Origin: Arthrobacter alpinus
Lineage (GTDB): Bacteria > Actinomycetota > Actinomycetes > Actinomycetales > Micrococcaceae
NCBI RefSeq assembly: GCF_900105965.1
Contig: NZ_FNTV01000001.1
Span: 3,286,001 to 3,350,000, forward strand
Length of the DNA: 64,000 bases
Direction: 5' to 3'
Part shown: in pieces, positions 52,882 through 61,713 of the stretch
How the letters are laid out: each line of letters starts with the position of its first letter
Position numbering within the stretch: the first letter of the stretch is position 1
Translations under genes and position numbers: made by a program
Notes under the pieces: generated by a model
Database searches by the model: none
Seen by the model: the letters and a program-made list of their open reading frames with translations, nothing else
Told to the model about the DNA's origin: nothing

Positions 52882-53574
52882 GTGAGTGAATACACCGAAC
52901 GCATTGCACAGGAACTCGTCCAGCCCATCATTTTGCTCGTTGACCGGGAGGAACCGGCCAGCGAGCAGCACGGTATTGCCGCCGCAGCCTTGGCCTCGGC
53001 CCAGGCATTTCTGCGCGACCCCGCGAATCCCGATTGGCAGCAATGGGCGCAGGGTGCGTTCGCCAAGTCCGTGCGGCGTGCCGACGCGAAGATGTTCGCC
53101 AAGGTCCTCGCGGCTTTCCCGGACCACGCACCGTCAATGGTTGGTGAGGCCCAGGCCGTCGGCCTGCCGCCCATGCCAGCTGCAGAACTGCCCAAGTTGC
53201 TCAGCAAGCTGCAGGTTTCCGGCACGCAGCTCCCCAGCGGCGCTCCCCTCCCGGCGCAGCCGCTGACCATAGTTTTAAATGCGTCCCTGGAAATGTCCAC
53301 CGGCAAGGCCGCCGCACAGGCCGCCCATGCGCTGCTTGCGTGGGTCCTGGAAAGCAAGCCAGCCGCCGTCGAGGCGTGGGCAGCGAACGGATTCCCCGTG
53401 GGCATCGCCGAGATGCCGGCCAAGGAGTTCCGCAAGGGCGCACGGAAATCGGCCGGACCTGTCATTCAGGACGCCGGGCGCACCGAGATTGAGCCCGGCT
53501 CCACCACCGCCTATGTGGCAGTGGCCAAGGAGCCCGTCAAGTCCCGGCTGTGGCGCAGGAAAGGTACCGTTTAA
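52882..53574 (+). CDS. Peptidyl-tRNA hydrolase, PTH2 family
   Basis: A 230-aa protein whose C-terminal half, from LTIVLNASLEMSTGKAAAQ and AHALLAWVLES (about residues 127-157) to IQDAGRTEIEPGSTTAYVA, is a PTH2 domain. The conserved Lys, Gln and His of the G-K-x-A-A-Q-x-x-H-A motif are all present. The enzyme would rescue peptidyl-tRNA. The N-terminal 120 residues are an extra helical part found in some actinobacterial proteins of the kind. It starts with GTG, with TAGGCT (52870-52875) 6 nt upstream, so it is probably leaderless. It ends in a 14-bp terminator. Confidence 0.85.
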   Translation: MSEYTERIAQELVQPIILLVDREEPASEQHGIAAAALASAQAFLRDPANPDWQQWAQGAFAKSVRRADAKMFAKVLAAFPDHAPSMVGEAQAVGLPPMPAAELPKLLSKLQVSGTQLPSGAPLPAQPLTIVLNASLEMSTGKAAAQAAHALLAWVLESKPAAVEAWAANGFPVGIAEMPAKEFRKGARKSAGPVIQDAGRTEIEPGSTTAYVAVAKEPVKSRLWRRKGTV

Positions 53575-53576
53575 CT

Positions 53577-53616
53577 AAAGAACGACGCCGGAACGCAAGT
53601 TTCGGCGTCGTTCTTT
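53577..53616. terminator. Bidirectional terminator
   Basis: Perfect 14-bp arms AAAGAACGACGCCG (53577-53590) and CGGCGTCGTTCTTT (53603-53616) lie between the convergent pth2 and rlmN genes. Confidence 0.85.
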
Positions 53617-53625
53617 GGTCAAGCT

Positions 53626-54888
53626 TTACTCGGCGGCGGCGAGCTGGCCGCAGGCGCCGTCAATTTCCTTGCCGCGGGTGTCGCGCAGGGTGGTGGGAAT
53701 GCCATTGTCAATGAGCGTGTCAATGAATTCCTGCATCACTTCGGGCTCCGAGGAGGTCCAGATGGAGCCGGGAGTCGGGTTCAGCGGGATCGGGTTTACG
53801 TGCACCCAGCCACGTCCGCGCTGGTTGAGCTTCTTCGCCAACAACTCGGCACGCCACGGGTGATCGTTCATGTCCTTGATGAGCGCGTACTCAATAGACA
53901 CGCGACGGCCGGTGACCTTGTAGTAGTTGTACGCCGCATCCAGTGCGTCATCAACCTTCCACTTGTCGTTGACCGGGATGAGCTCATCTCGCAGCTCATC
54001 GTCAGGAGCGTGCAGGGACAGCGCAAACGTGATGGCCACGCCTTCCTCGGCCAGCTTATTGATACCCGGGACCAGACCTACTGTGGAAACCGTGATACCG
54101 CGGGCAGACATGCCCAGGCCCTCGGGACCCTCGGCCACCATGCGGTGCACTGCATTCATGACGCGCTTGTAGTTGGCCAGTGGCTCACCCATGCCCATGA
54201 AAACGATGTTGGTGACCCGCTCGGCGTCGTGCCCGCCATCGCGGCGCAGGTGACCCAGTCCGCCCTCGGCGATGACCCGGTTGGCCTGGACAATCTGGTC
54301 AAGGATCTCCGCGGTGGACATGTTGCGGGTCAGCCCGGCTTGGCCCGTGGCGCAGAACGGGCAGTTCATGCCGCAACCACACTGGCTGGAAACGCACAGG
54401 GTCACGCGGCCCGTGTAGCGCATGAGTACGGACTCCACGAGGGAGCCGTCAAAGAGGCGCCACAGGAACTTGATGGTGTCACCGTTGTCCGTGGTGAGGC
54501 GCTTGACCTCGGTCAGGAGCTTCGGGAACATGGTGTCCACAATCTCGGCACGGCGGTCCTTGGGGAGGTCGCTCATGAGCTCGGGATCGGTGGTGTAGTG
54601 CTGGAAGTAGTGCACGGAGAGCTGCTTGGCGCGGAACGCCGGCAGGCCCATCTCCTTGAACTTCGCCTCACGCTCGGCCAGCGTCAGATCCGCCAAGTGC
54701 ACCGGCGGCTGAGATACCCGCGGGGACTTGAACTGCAGCAGCGGGCGACCCTCAGGATCCTTGGCCTGCTTCCAGCCCTCGGTCGCAGGCATAACCTGGG
54801 CCGGGCGGCGGGCAGGTCGAGTCTTCGGGGCTGTCGCATCGGTTGCGGCGGGGCTGGGGGTGTTTTTGGGGGAAGTCATCCTTTCCAT
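53626..54888 (-). CDS. rlmN: 23S rRNA (adenine2503-C2)-methyltransferase
   Basis: A 420-aa radical-SAM enzyme that methylates C2 of A2503 in 23S rRNA (and A37 of some tRNAs). The SAM cluster is CGCGMNCPFC, where C172, C176 and C179 give the CxxxCxxC motif. Family stretches FMGMGEPLANYKRV and GVAITFALSLHAPDDELRDE follow, and a cysteine near residue 400 (DGACGQL) is the methyl carrier. The first 55 residues are a Pro/Ala-rich extension. The choice between ATG 54888 and ATG 54879 is open. Confidence 0.95.
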   Translation of the reverse strand: MERMTSPKNTPSPAATDATAPKTRPARRPAQVMPATEGWKQAKDPEGRPLLQFKSPRVSQPPVHLADLTLAEREAKFKEMGLPAFRAKQLSVHYFQHYTTDPELMSDLPKDRRAEIVDTMFPKLLTEVKRLTTDNGDTIKFLWRLFDGSLVESVLMRYTGRVTLCVSSQCGCGMNCPFCATGQAGLTRNMSTAEILDQIVQANRVIAEGGLGHLRRDGGHDAERVTNIVFMGMGEPLANYKRVMNAVHRMVAEGPEGLGMSARGITVSTVGLVPGINKLAEEGVAITFALSLHAPDDELRDELIPVNDKWKVDDALDAAYNYYKVTGRRVSIEYALIKDMNDHPWRAELLAKKLNQRGRGWVHVNPIPLNPTPGSIWTSSEPEVMQEFIDTLIDNGIPTTLRDTRGKEIDGACGQLAAAE

Positions 54889-55079
54889 TGTCTCTCACAT
54901 ACCCTCTGCTGTCCCGCGTTGGCCGCCAAGATCACATTTCGGCCTTTTTGGAAGGTCGGTACGAGGTCGGACCCCTCCGCTGCGCGCCCTTAACCTACCG
55001 CTGTGGTTGGGCCTGGTCCACAAGATTCTCAGCCTGCGGCAGCATGCGGACGAGATGTGCAACCACGTAGGCTGGCAGC

Positions 55080-56090
55080 ATGATTTCGCTGATTTTGGCC
55101 GCGGTTCTTGGCTGTGTTTATGTTTACTTGCGCCGCAAGGACGCCCGCATGCTCCGAAATGGAATTGTTCTCGTGGCCGCCTGCTGGTTCGCACTAGTGG
55201 GAATTACGGAGATTCTGGCGCAATGGTTTCCGTGGACCCAGTGGATTGGTTTCGGCATCGTGGCACTCTCCCCCTTTGCCATTGTGGTGCTGGCCGGATT
55301 CCTCATTAGCAACGGCGCAACCATGATGCGCAAAGAAGGACGCAGCCTCGGCAACCTGCTTTCGCTTCTTGCCGGGCTGGCCCTGCTGGGGTTGCCCGTG
55401 CTCGCCGCACTACTTGTAATCACGCTGAACCCCGTGGCGATTGGCCTGGCAGCCTTGCTGTTCTTCTTGTGCAGCTACTTTGGCGTGGTGTTTGTGGTCT
55501 TTCTGGCCTACGCCGTGGCTTACGGAAAGATGAAGCACACTTCGGTTCCCGCCGCCGTGGTCATCCTTGGCTCACAAATCATCAACGGGAAGGTTCCGCC
55601 GCTGCTGAGCTCACGCCTCGACAAGGGCTTGGAGATTTACCGGGAGTCACCTCCGGAGGCCTCGCCGCTACTCATTCCCTCGGGCGGCCAGGGGGCGAAT
55701 GAATCTCGCCCAGAGGGAGTCGCCATGGCCGAATACCTGGTGGCCGCGGGCGCACCTCACGACCATGTCGTGGCGGAGGACCAAGCGGTCAACACGGCCC
55801 AGAACCTGAAATTCTCTGCGGCCGTGGCCCGCAAGGAAGGCCGCGACGGCCCCTTGGTGGTGGTCACGAACAACTATCACGTCCTCCGCGCAGCCCTACT
55901 GTCGCGCAAGTTGGGAATCCCTGCCCAAGTGGTGGGCTCTCCCACGGCACGGTACTTTTTGCCCAGCGCGTTCCTGCGTGAATTCGTGGCCATTCTCAAG
56001 GAACACAAGCGGCTCCATGTCCTCATGTGCCTGCCATTCATCGCGTTGACAGCGTTCCTGACGGCGGCCATCATCGCCGTATCGCAGTAG
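55080..56090 (+). CDS. YdcF/DUF218 family membrane protein
   Basis: A 336-aa protein with four to five N-terminal helices (residues 1-150) and a DUF218 domain: VVILGSQIINGKVPPLLSSR, PSGGQGANESRPEGVAMAEY and VVTNNYHVLRAALLSRK match the family's three conserved blocks. DUF218/SanA-like proteins are linked to envelope functions, but their reaction is unknown. A final helix at about 315-336 anchors the C-terminus. TAGGCT (55068-55073) lies 6 nt before the ATG, probably leaderless. Confidence 0.88.
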   Translation: MISLILAAVLGCVYVYLRRKDARMLRNGIVLVAACWFALVGITEILAQWFPWTQWIGFGIVALSPFAIVVLAGFLISNGATMMRKEGRSLGNLLSLLAGLALLGLPVLAALLVITLNPVAIGLAALLFFLCSYFGVVFVVFLAYAVAYGKMKHTSVPAAVVILGSQIINGKVPPLLSSRLDKGLEIYRESPPEASPLLIPSGGQGANESRPEGVAMAEYLVAAGAPHDHVVAEDQAVNTAQNLKFSAAVARKEGRDGPLVVVTNNYHVLRAALLSRKLGIPAQVVGSPTARYFLPSAFLREFVAILKEHKRLHVLMCLPFIALTAFLTAAIIAVSQ

Positions 56091-56151
56091 CGGCTGGAAA
56101 ACTGCGCCAAAGAGGATGGCGCGCTAAAAAGGATCACGCCTGGCACGCGCC

Positions 56152-56343
56152 TTAGTCAACAAACTCCGACTGGGTCACGATGAAATCCCACTCTCGCTGC
56201 GTCAGCGTTCCGCCGCTCAAGCTGCCACCGGCCGCAGCCACGGCCTCCGCAACACTTTCAGGTACTTCTGTCGCACCGGTATTCTCACGGAACCACTGCT
56301 TGGCTCGCAGCTCGAGCTCAAGCCACCACAGATGAATTTCCAC
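56152..56343 (-). CDS. Small protein of unknown function
   Basis: A 63-aa acidic protein with an aromatic start (EIHLWWLELELRAKQWFREN). It looks like a small soluble helical protein. I use GTG 56343, which has GAGGGGG 8 nt upstream; a GTG three codons earlier would place that site within the start. No family is recognised. It sits between the convergent ydcF-like gene and DUF1304. Confidence 0.6.
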   Translation of the reverse strand: MEIHLWWLELELRAKQWFRENTGATEVPESVAEAVAAAGGSLSGGTLTQREWDFIVTQSEFVD

Positions 56344-56395
56344 TTTAGCCACCCCCTCGGATGTACCTCAACGCTATGCCCCTTGCCGAACGCGT

Positions 56396-56782
56396 TCAAG
56401 AGGCCAGCGACACCAAAACAAGCACGACGGCGAGCAACGGAAACGCGAGCTGCACCAGGGCCGCTTTTGCTTTAGAGGGCGATGAAATGAGCAAGACCAG
56501 CCCGGCGGCAAGCATGGCTCCCGCCCCGGCCAGAACCAGCGCCGCGCCCACCCCGTGGTGGCCTGCGGCGGCAGCGATGATGCCGGCCACGGCCACCACC
56601 GCGAGGAACAAGTTGTAGAAACCTTGGTTGAAGGCCAGTTCCTTGGTGGCATCGGCTTCCGCAACGGACGTCCCGAACGTCTTCCTGGTGCTGTCTGCTG
56701 TCCAACGCAGCGATTCCAAGACAAAGATGTAGACGTGAACCAAGGCGGCCAAGCCGGCGAAAATGAGTGCTGCGGTGAACAT
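56396..56782 (-). CDS. DUF1304 family membrane protein
   Basis: A 128-aa protein with four helices. The start LIFAGLAALVHVYIFVLESL and the LAFNQGFYNLFLAVVA segment (N-Q-G-x-Y-N) are the DUF1304 hallmarks. Function unknown, cytoplasmic membrane. AAAGGAT lies 4 nt before the ATG. It begins 27 bp behind poxB on the same strand, so it is probably in one transcript with it. Confidence 0.88.
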   Translation of the reverse strand: MFTAALIFAGLAALVHVYIFVLESLRWTADSTRKTFGTSVAEADATKELAFNQGFYNLFLAVVAVAGIIAAAAGHHGVGAALVLAGAGAMLAAGLVLLISSPSKAKAALVQLAFPLLAVVLVLVSLAS

Positions 56783-56808
56783 CGGGATCCTTTGTTGGGG
56801 AATGCGGG

Positions 56809-58557
56809 TTAGCCGCGGGGAATGTTGCGCAGATTGGAACGGGCCATGCTGACAGCCTCGCCGGCACCCTTGTTCAGGACGATCTTGGACATGGCCGTAG
56901 CAAAGCCAAGCACCTGTCCGCCCTTGATTTTCGGCGGAATGGAGAGCGCATTGGGATCGGTGATCAATTCCACGAGGGAGGGCCCATCATAGGCAAAGGC
57001 GGCCCTGTAGGCGTCTTCGATATCGGCCGGATCGGTGACACGGACAGCATGGAATCCCATCGCTGCGGCAATCGCGGCGTAGTTGACATCCGGAACATCC
57101 ACGCCAAAGTCTTGCAGCCCGTCGACCAGCATTTCCAGCTTCACCATGCCGAGAGTGGAGTTGTTGAACACCACCACGTTGATAGGCAGCTTGTGAGTTG
57201 CTGCCGTGATCAACTCGCCCAGCAGCATCGACAGTCCACCATCGCCGGAGACGGAGATGACCTGCCGATCCGGGTAGGCCGACTGGACACCAAGTGCTTG
57301 AGGCAGCGCATTGGCCATGGAACCGTGAAGGTAGGAGCCAATCAGGCGGCGGGTGCCCAACGGGTTGATGTAGCGCGCCGTCCAAACGTTGCACATGCCC
57401 GTGTCTGCCGTGAATACTGCGTCGTCAGCAGCTATCTCATCAAGCAGGGACGCCGCATATTCCGGGTGAATGGGCACCAATTTGTCAGCCTTGCGGGTGT
57501 AGGCACCGACTGCCTTATTCATGAGGCGATCATGTTTTTTCAAGATTGCATCCAAGAATTTGGAATTTTCCTTCGCCTCTATCAAGGGCAGGAGCGCCTG
57601 AATAGTGGGCAAAACCTCGCCATGAACGGCAATGTCGACGTCGGTGCGTCGCCCCAAATGTTCCGGCGCCCTGTCCACCTGGGCAGTCCTTGTGGACGGC
57701 AGGAACTGGTCATAGGGGAAGTCCGTGCCGAGCATGATCAGCAGGTCAGCGTCCTCAATGCCCTCCGCCGCGGCCCCGTATCCCAGCAGCCCGGTCATGC
57801 CGATGTCGTACGGGTTGTTGTATTGGATGAAGTCCTTGCCGCGCAGGCTGTGCCCAATGGGAGCCTTGATTTTCGCGGCTAAGGCCACCACCTCATCATG
57901 GGCGCCTTGCACCCCGGCGCCGGCAAAGATGGCAACCTTGTCCGCTTGGTTGATGGCCTCGGCCAGCTCCGCCACGCTTTGGGCTGCCGGCACCAGGGCA
58001 GCCGGATGAAGTGGGCGCTGCAGCGGAGATGGCGCGGTGGCAGGCAGGCTGGCGATGTCACCTGGCAGCGTCACCACAGCCACTCCCCGCAAGCCCACGG
58101 CATGTTGAATGGCATTGTGGAGCACCCTTGGTGCCTGGTCAGAGGTACTGATGAGCTCCGAGTACACCGAGCACTCGCCAAAGAGCCGGTCGGGGTGGGT
58201 CTCCTGAAAGAATCCGCTGCCTATTTGGACGCTGGGGAGATGGGACGCGATGGCCAACACCGGCGCACCGGTGCGGTTGGCGTCATATAGCCCGTTCATC
58301 AAGTGCAGATTTCCGGGACCACAGGAGCCGGCACAGACAGCCAATTCACCAGTGAGCTGCGCCTCGGCACCGGCCGCGAAAGCGGCGGCTTCCTCGTGGC
58401 GGACATGGATCCAGTCGATCCCGCCTTTGGCGGAGCCACCGGTTTTCCGCACCGCATCCACCAAAGGGTTGAGGCTGTCCCCCACTATCCCGTAGATGCG
58501 CCGCACTCCCGCTGCCTGTAATTGTTCGATGAGCTGACTGGCAAGTTCCTTGGCCAC
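56809..58557 (-). CDS. poxB: Pyruvate dehydrogenase (quinone)/pyruvate oxidase
   Basis: A 582-aa thiamine-dependent flavoenzyme that oxidises pyruvate to acetate and CO2 and passes electrons to quinone at the membrane. The N-terminal AGVRRIYGIVGDSLNPLVDA binds substrate. The thiamine motif runs from SGDGGLSMLLGELITAATH to NVVVFNNSTLG (about residues 430-460). A FAD-binding middle domain is present. GTG 58557 is chosen because AGGAGG lies 5 nt upstream; an ATG 78 bp earlier does not have it. Relatives are induced in stationary phase. It is divergent from the polyol dehydrogenase gene. Confidence 0.92.
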   Translation of the reverse strand: MAKELASQLIEQLQAAGVRRIYGIVGDSLNPLVDAVRKTGGSAKGGIDWIHVRHEEAAAFAAGAEAQLTGELAVCAGSCGPGNLHLMNGLYDANRTGAPVLAIASHLPSVQIGSGFFQETHPDRLFGECSVYSELISTSDQAPRVLHNAIQHAVGLRGVAVVTLPGDIASLPATAPSPLQRPLHPAALVPAAQSVAELAEAINQADKVAIFAGAGVQGAHDEVVALAAKIKAPIGHSLRGKDFIQYNNPYDIGMTGLLGYGAAAEGIEDADLLIMLGTDFPYDQFLPSTRTAQVDRAPEHLGRRTDVDIAVHGEVLPTIQALLPLIEAKENSKFLDAILKKHDRLMNKAVGAYTRKADKLVPIHPEYAASLLDEIAADDAVFTADTGMCNVWTARYINPLGTRRLIGSYLHGSMANALPQALGVQSAYPDRQVISVSGDGGLSMLLGELITAATHKLPINVVVFNNSTLGMVKLEMLVDGLQDFGVDVPDVNYAAIAAAMGFHAVRVTDPADIEDAYRAAFAYDGPSLVELITDPNALSIPPKIKGGQVLGFATAMSKIVLNKGAGEAVSMARSNLRNIPRG

Positions 58558-58649
58558 GTGGCCCTCCTGCTGCAAATAGTCCTGCGTCGGATACTGGCCA
58601 ATATAGCCCCCATCCGCCGTCATGGCCCGATCCACCTGAAATTCACAAA

Positions 58650-58685
58650 GCGCTCATTTGAGTCGAATCTTTGCGCTCATTTGAT
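58650..58685. promoter_or_regulatory. Two CTCATTTGAG operator copies before the polyol dehydrogenase
   Basis: GCGCTCATTTGA occurs at 58650-58661 and again at 58673-58684, 23 bp apart, about 40-75 bp before the ATG. The core CTCATTTGAG is a 10-bp near-palindrome and is the complement of the CTCAAATGAG copies in front of the SorC-type regulator gene, so the same protein should bind both places. Confidence 0.75.
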
Positions 58686-58724
58686 ACAGTGGGATGAAGA
58701 TCACATCTTCAAAGGAGCGCCACC

Positions 58725-60206
58725 ATGCCACAACTCAATGCCGAGAACCTCGACCACCTGCCGGAAACGGTCGCGATTCCCAGTTATGACCGCGCCAAGG
58801 TCACCACGGGAATTGTGCATTTTGGTGTTGGCGGATTCCACCGCGCCCACCAGGCCATGTACCTTGACCGGCTCATGAACGCCGGCAAGGCGCTCGACTG
58901 GGGTATTTGCGGTGTTGGCGTGCTGCCCCACGATGCGAAGATGTCCCAGGTCATGGCCGAGCAGGACTGCCTCTACACAATGCTCCTCAAGCACCCGGAC
59001 GGCAGCCGCGAGGCCCGCGTCATTGGCTCCATGACCGAGTATCTCTTTGCCCCGGCCGACCCCGAGTCCGTCATTGAAAAAATGGCATCCCCGGACACTC
59101 GCATTGTGTCCCTCACGGTAACCGAGGGCGGCTACAACTTCCACCACGTAACCGGAGATTTCGACGCCGAGAACCCGGACGTGGTCCATGACCTCGCGCC
59201 AGGAGTGGCCCCGCGCACCACGTTCGGCCTCGTCACGGAGGCGCTGGCCCGCCGTCGAACACGTGGAATTGCACCCTTCACGGTCATGTCCTGCGACAAC
59301 ATCCAGGGCAACGGCGATGTCGCCAAGAAGATGTTCACGGCCTTCGCCGAGCTCAAGGATGCGGACCTTGCGGCGTGGATGCGTGAAAACGTCGCGTTCC
59401 CGAACTCCATGGTGGACCGCATCACCCCCGTCACCACCGATGATGACCGCAGCGCCATCGCCACGGAGTTCGGCGTCGTTGACCAGTGGCCCGTGGTGTG
59501 CGAGCCGTTCGAGCAGTGGGTGCTGGAGGACCACTTCACCCTGGGCCGCCCTCCGTTCGAGCAGGTTGGCGTGCAGCTGGTGGACGATGTGGAGCCGTAC
59601 GAGCTCATGAAGCTGCGCCTGCTCAACGTCAGCCACCAGGCCCTGTGCTACTTCGGCACGCTGGCCGGCTACACGTACGCACACGAGGTCTGCCAGGACC
59701 CGCTGTTTGTGCAGTTCCTGCTTGACTACATGGACCTCGACGGCACGCCCACTCTTTCCCCGCTCCCCGGCGTGGACCTCCCTCTTTACAAGCGCACCCT
59801 GATCGAGCGCTTCGCCAATGAGCACGTCCGCGACACCCTGGCCCGCCTCTGCGCAGAGAGTTCGGACCGCATTCCCAAGTGGCTGGTTCCGGTCATCTGG
59901 AACAACCTGGAGAACGACGGCGGGATCTCCCGCTCCGCTGGCATCGTCGCCTCCTGGGCGCGGTATGCCGAGGGGACGGACGAAAACGGTGCACCCCTGA
60001 ACGTTGTTGACCGGTTGAAGGAGCCGCTCATGGCTGCTGCCGCACAACAGCACGAGGACAAGTTGGCGTTCCTGCGCAACCGCGACGTCTTCGGCGACCT
60101 CGTGGACAACGAACGCTTCACCGAGGCTTACCTGCGCACCTTGGACACCCTGCACAACAGTGGTGCCCGTGCGGCAGTCGAGGAGCTGGTGGCCCTGGGC
60201 CGCTAA
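58725..60206 (+). CDS. Mannitol dehydrogenase family polyol dehydrogenase
   Basis: A 493-aa long-chain polyol dehydrogenase. The dinucleotide region is FGVGGFHRAHQAMYLD near the N-terminus. The catalytic lysine lies in KLRLLNVSH (K296, N301, H304), the family's K-x4-N-x2-H pattern. Such enzymes oxidise D-mannitol to fructose or D-arabitol to xylulose with NAD+. The neighbouring xylulokinase and the lack of a fructokinase point to D-arabitol 4-dehydrogenase (inference). AAAGGAG lies 7 nt before the ATG, behind two operator copies of the SorC-type regulator. Confidence 0.9.
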   Translation: MPQLNAENLDHLPETVAIPSYDRAKVTTGIVHFGVGGFHRAHQAMYLDRLMNAGKALDWGICGVGVLPHDAKMSQVMAEQDCLYTMLLKHPDGSREARVIGSMTEYLFAPADPESVIEKMASPDTRIVSLTVTEGGYNFHHVTGDFDAENPDVVHDLAPGVAPRTTFGLVTEALARRRTRGIAPFTVMSCDNIQGNGDVAKKMFTAFAELKDADLAAWMRENVAFPNSMVDRITPVTTDDDRSAIATEFGVVDQWPVVCEPFEQWVLEDHFTLGRPPFEQVGVQLVDDVEPYELMKLRLLNVSHQALCYFGTLAGYTYAHEVCQDPLFVQFLLDYMDLDGTPTLSPLPGVDLPLYKRTLIERFANEHVRDTLARLCAESSDRIPKWLVPVIWNNLENDGGISRSAGIVASWARYAEGTDENGAPLNVVDRLKEPLMAAAAQQHEDKLAFLRNRDVFGDLVDNERFTEAYLRTLDTLHNSGARAAVEELVALGR

Positions 60207-60225
60207 CAGGCCCCGCAATTCAGTG

Positions 60226-60290
60226 AGGGCGTGCCAAATGGGCGGTGGCGTATGAAACTTCATATGTCACCGCCGGCTTGGCACGCCCTC
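60226..60290. terminator. Long palindromic terminator between convergent genes
   Basis: Outer arms GAGGGCGTGCCAA (60226-60238) and TTGGCACGCCCTC (60278-60290) are perfect. An inner pair CGGTG and CACCG with TATGA/TCATA extends the fold. It separates the polyol dehydrogenase and xylulokinase genes. Confidence 0.75.
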
Positions 60291-60306
60291 GGCAGTTGTA
60301 CGGCAG

Positions 60307-61713
60307 TTACACCCCGTAAAAGGCCTGCCGCGCCGCGATGTACCGTCCGCGCACGGTGGCGCCCCATCCGCCGTCGGGCGTGAAGGACTCCTCGATCCGC
60401 CGGCCCCACACGGGAAGCTCGCCCGTGGCAACCCAGGCGGCCTGGCGGGCGGCACCGAGCGCCACATATTCGCGCTGCTCAGGCTGGTCAACCGGAACCC
60501 CAAAAATGGTGGCAGCCGCCTCGCGCAGCGCCCGGGACTTCGAACCGCCGCCTATCAGCAACACGCGCTCCACCGGGACGCCAAAGGATGTAAGTGCGTC
60601 CAAGGCGTCGGCCAGGGAGTTCAGCACGGCCAGCACCGAGGCCCGGGCCATGTTCTCCGGGGTCATGTTGGCACGGGTCATGCCCACCAAGGTTCCTGTG
60701 GCATCTGGCAGGTTGGGGGTGCGTTCGCCGTCAAGGTAAGGCAGAAGGGTCAGGCCGCCTGCATCAGGCGCGGCGGCGAGCGCCAACCGGTCAAACTCCG
60801 CCAAGTCAACGTTGAGCATGGCCGCCCCTGCCGCCATGACGCGGGCGGCATTGATCGTGGCCAGCAGCGGCAGGTGCCGGCCCGTGGCGTCGGCAAATCC
60901 GGCCAATTGGCCGGACGGGTCTTGGATCGGAGCCTCCGAGACGGCAAACACAGTGCCCGAGGTGCCAATCGAGACCACCACCTCGCCCGGCGCCAGTTCC
61001 AGGCCCAGCGCCGCCCCGGCGTTGTCACCCATGCCGGCACCCACGACGGCGGCACTTGGACCCCAGCGCGGCAGCAGCTTTCCGGCGCTTTCGTGGGGCG
61101 CGAGCACCTCCGGCAAAACGGGAACGGAACCAAAGAACTTTTCCAGCAGTTCGGGCCGGTAGGAGTTGCCCACCGGATCGAAGTAGGCGGTTCCGGAGGC
61201 GTCGCTGCGGTCGGTTGACCAGGCACCGGTGAGTTGCAGGTTCAGCCAGTCATGCGGGAGCCCCACGGCCTCCACACACGCAGCAACCCCCGGCTTGTTC
61301 GCAGCCAGCCAGGCCAACTTGGTCAGGGTGAAGGAGGCCACGGGCACCACGTTGACGGAGCCCACCCAGGCCTCTGCACCGAGTTCGGCAACCATGCGGG
61401 CGGCGTCGGTGGCACTGCGGACGTCATTCCAGAGCAGCGCATCATGTACCGGGTTGTCGTTGCCGTCCACGCCCACCATGCCATGCTGTTGGGCCGCCAC
61501 CGAAACACCGGCCAACCGCCCGCTCAGTCCTTCAACACCGGCGGCTGACCAGGCTTCGGCGAGCGCCTGCGTCCACAGCCGCGGATCAATGGCAGTGCCG
61601 TCGGGGTGGCTTGCCGAACCCGCAGCAAGCTGCGCGCCGGTGGCGATGTCTACCGCCACCACCTTGCAGGACTGCGTGGAGGAATCGATGCCCACCACCA
61701 GATCGGGGCTCAC
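60307..61713 (-). CDS. xylB: Xylulokinase
   Basis: A 468-aa FGGY-family kinase that phosphorylates D-xylulose to xylulose 5-phosphate, feeding the pentose phosphate pathway. VVGIDSSTQSCKVVAVD is the N-terminal phosphate loop, AAQQHGMVGVD and ALLWNDVRSATDAA are xylulokinase-like, and VLLIGGGSKSRALREAAATI forms the adenosine-binding GGG motif near residue 390. GTG 61713 overlaps the regulator stop as GTGA, so the regulator and kinase are co-translated. It fits the oxidation product of arabitol, xylulose. Confidence 0.92.
   Translation of the reverse strand: MSPDLVVGIDSSTQSCKVVAVDIATGAQLAAGSASHPDGTAIDPRLWTQALAEAWSAAGVEGLSGRLAGVSVAAQQHGMVGVDGNDNPVHDALLWNDVRSATDAARMVAELGAEAWVGSVNVVPVASFTLTKLAWLAANKPGVAACVEAVGLPHDWLNLQLTGAWSTDRSDASGTAYFDPVGNSYRPELLEKFFGSVPVLPEVLAPHESAGKLLPRWGPSAAVVGAGMGDNAGAALGLELAPGEVVVSIGTSGTVFAVSEAPIQDPSGQLAGFADATGRHLPLLATINAARVMAAGAAMLNVDLAEFDRLALAAAPDAGGLTLLPYLDGERTPNLPDATGTLVGMTRANMTPENMARASVLAVLNSLADALDALTSFGVPVERVLLIGGGSKSRALREAAATIFGVPVDQPEQREYVALGAARQAAWVATGELPVWGRRIEESFTPDGGWGATVRGRYIAARQAFYGV

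Noticed and set aside
58701..60263. 520-codon open frame antisense to the polyol dehydrogenase
   Set aside because: Shadow frame without motifs; the sense frame has the K-x4-N-x2-H catalytic pattern and a ribosome site.
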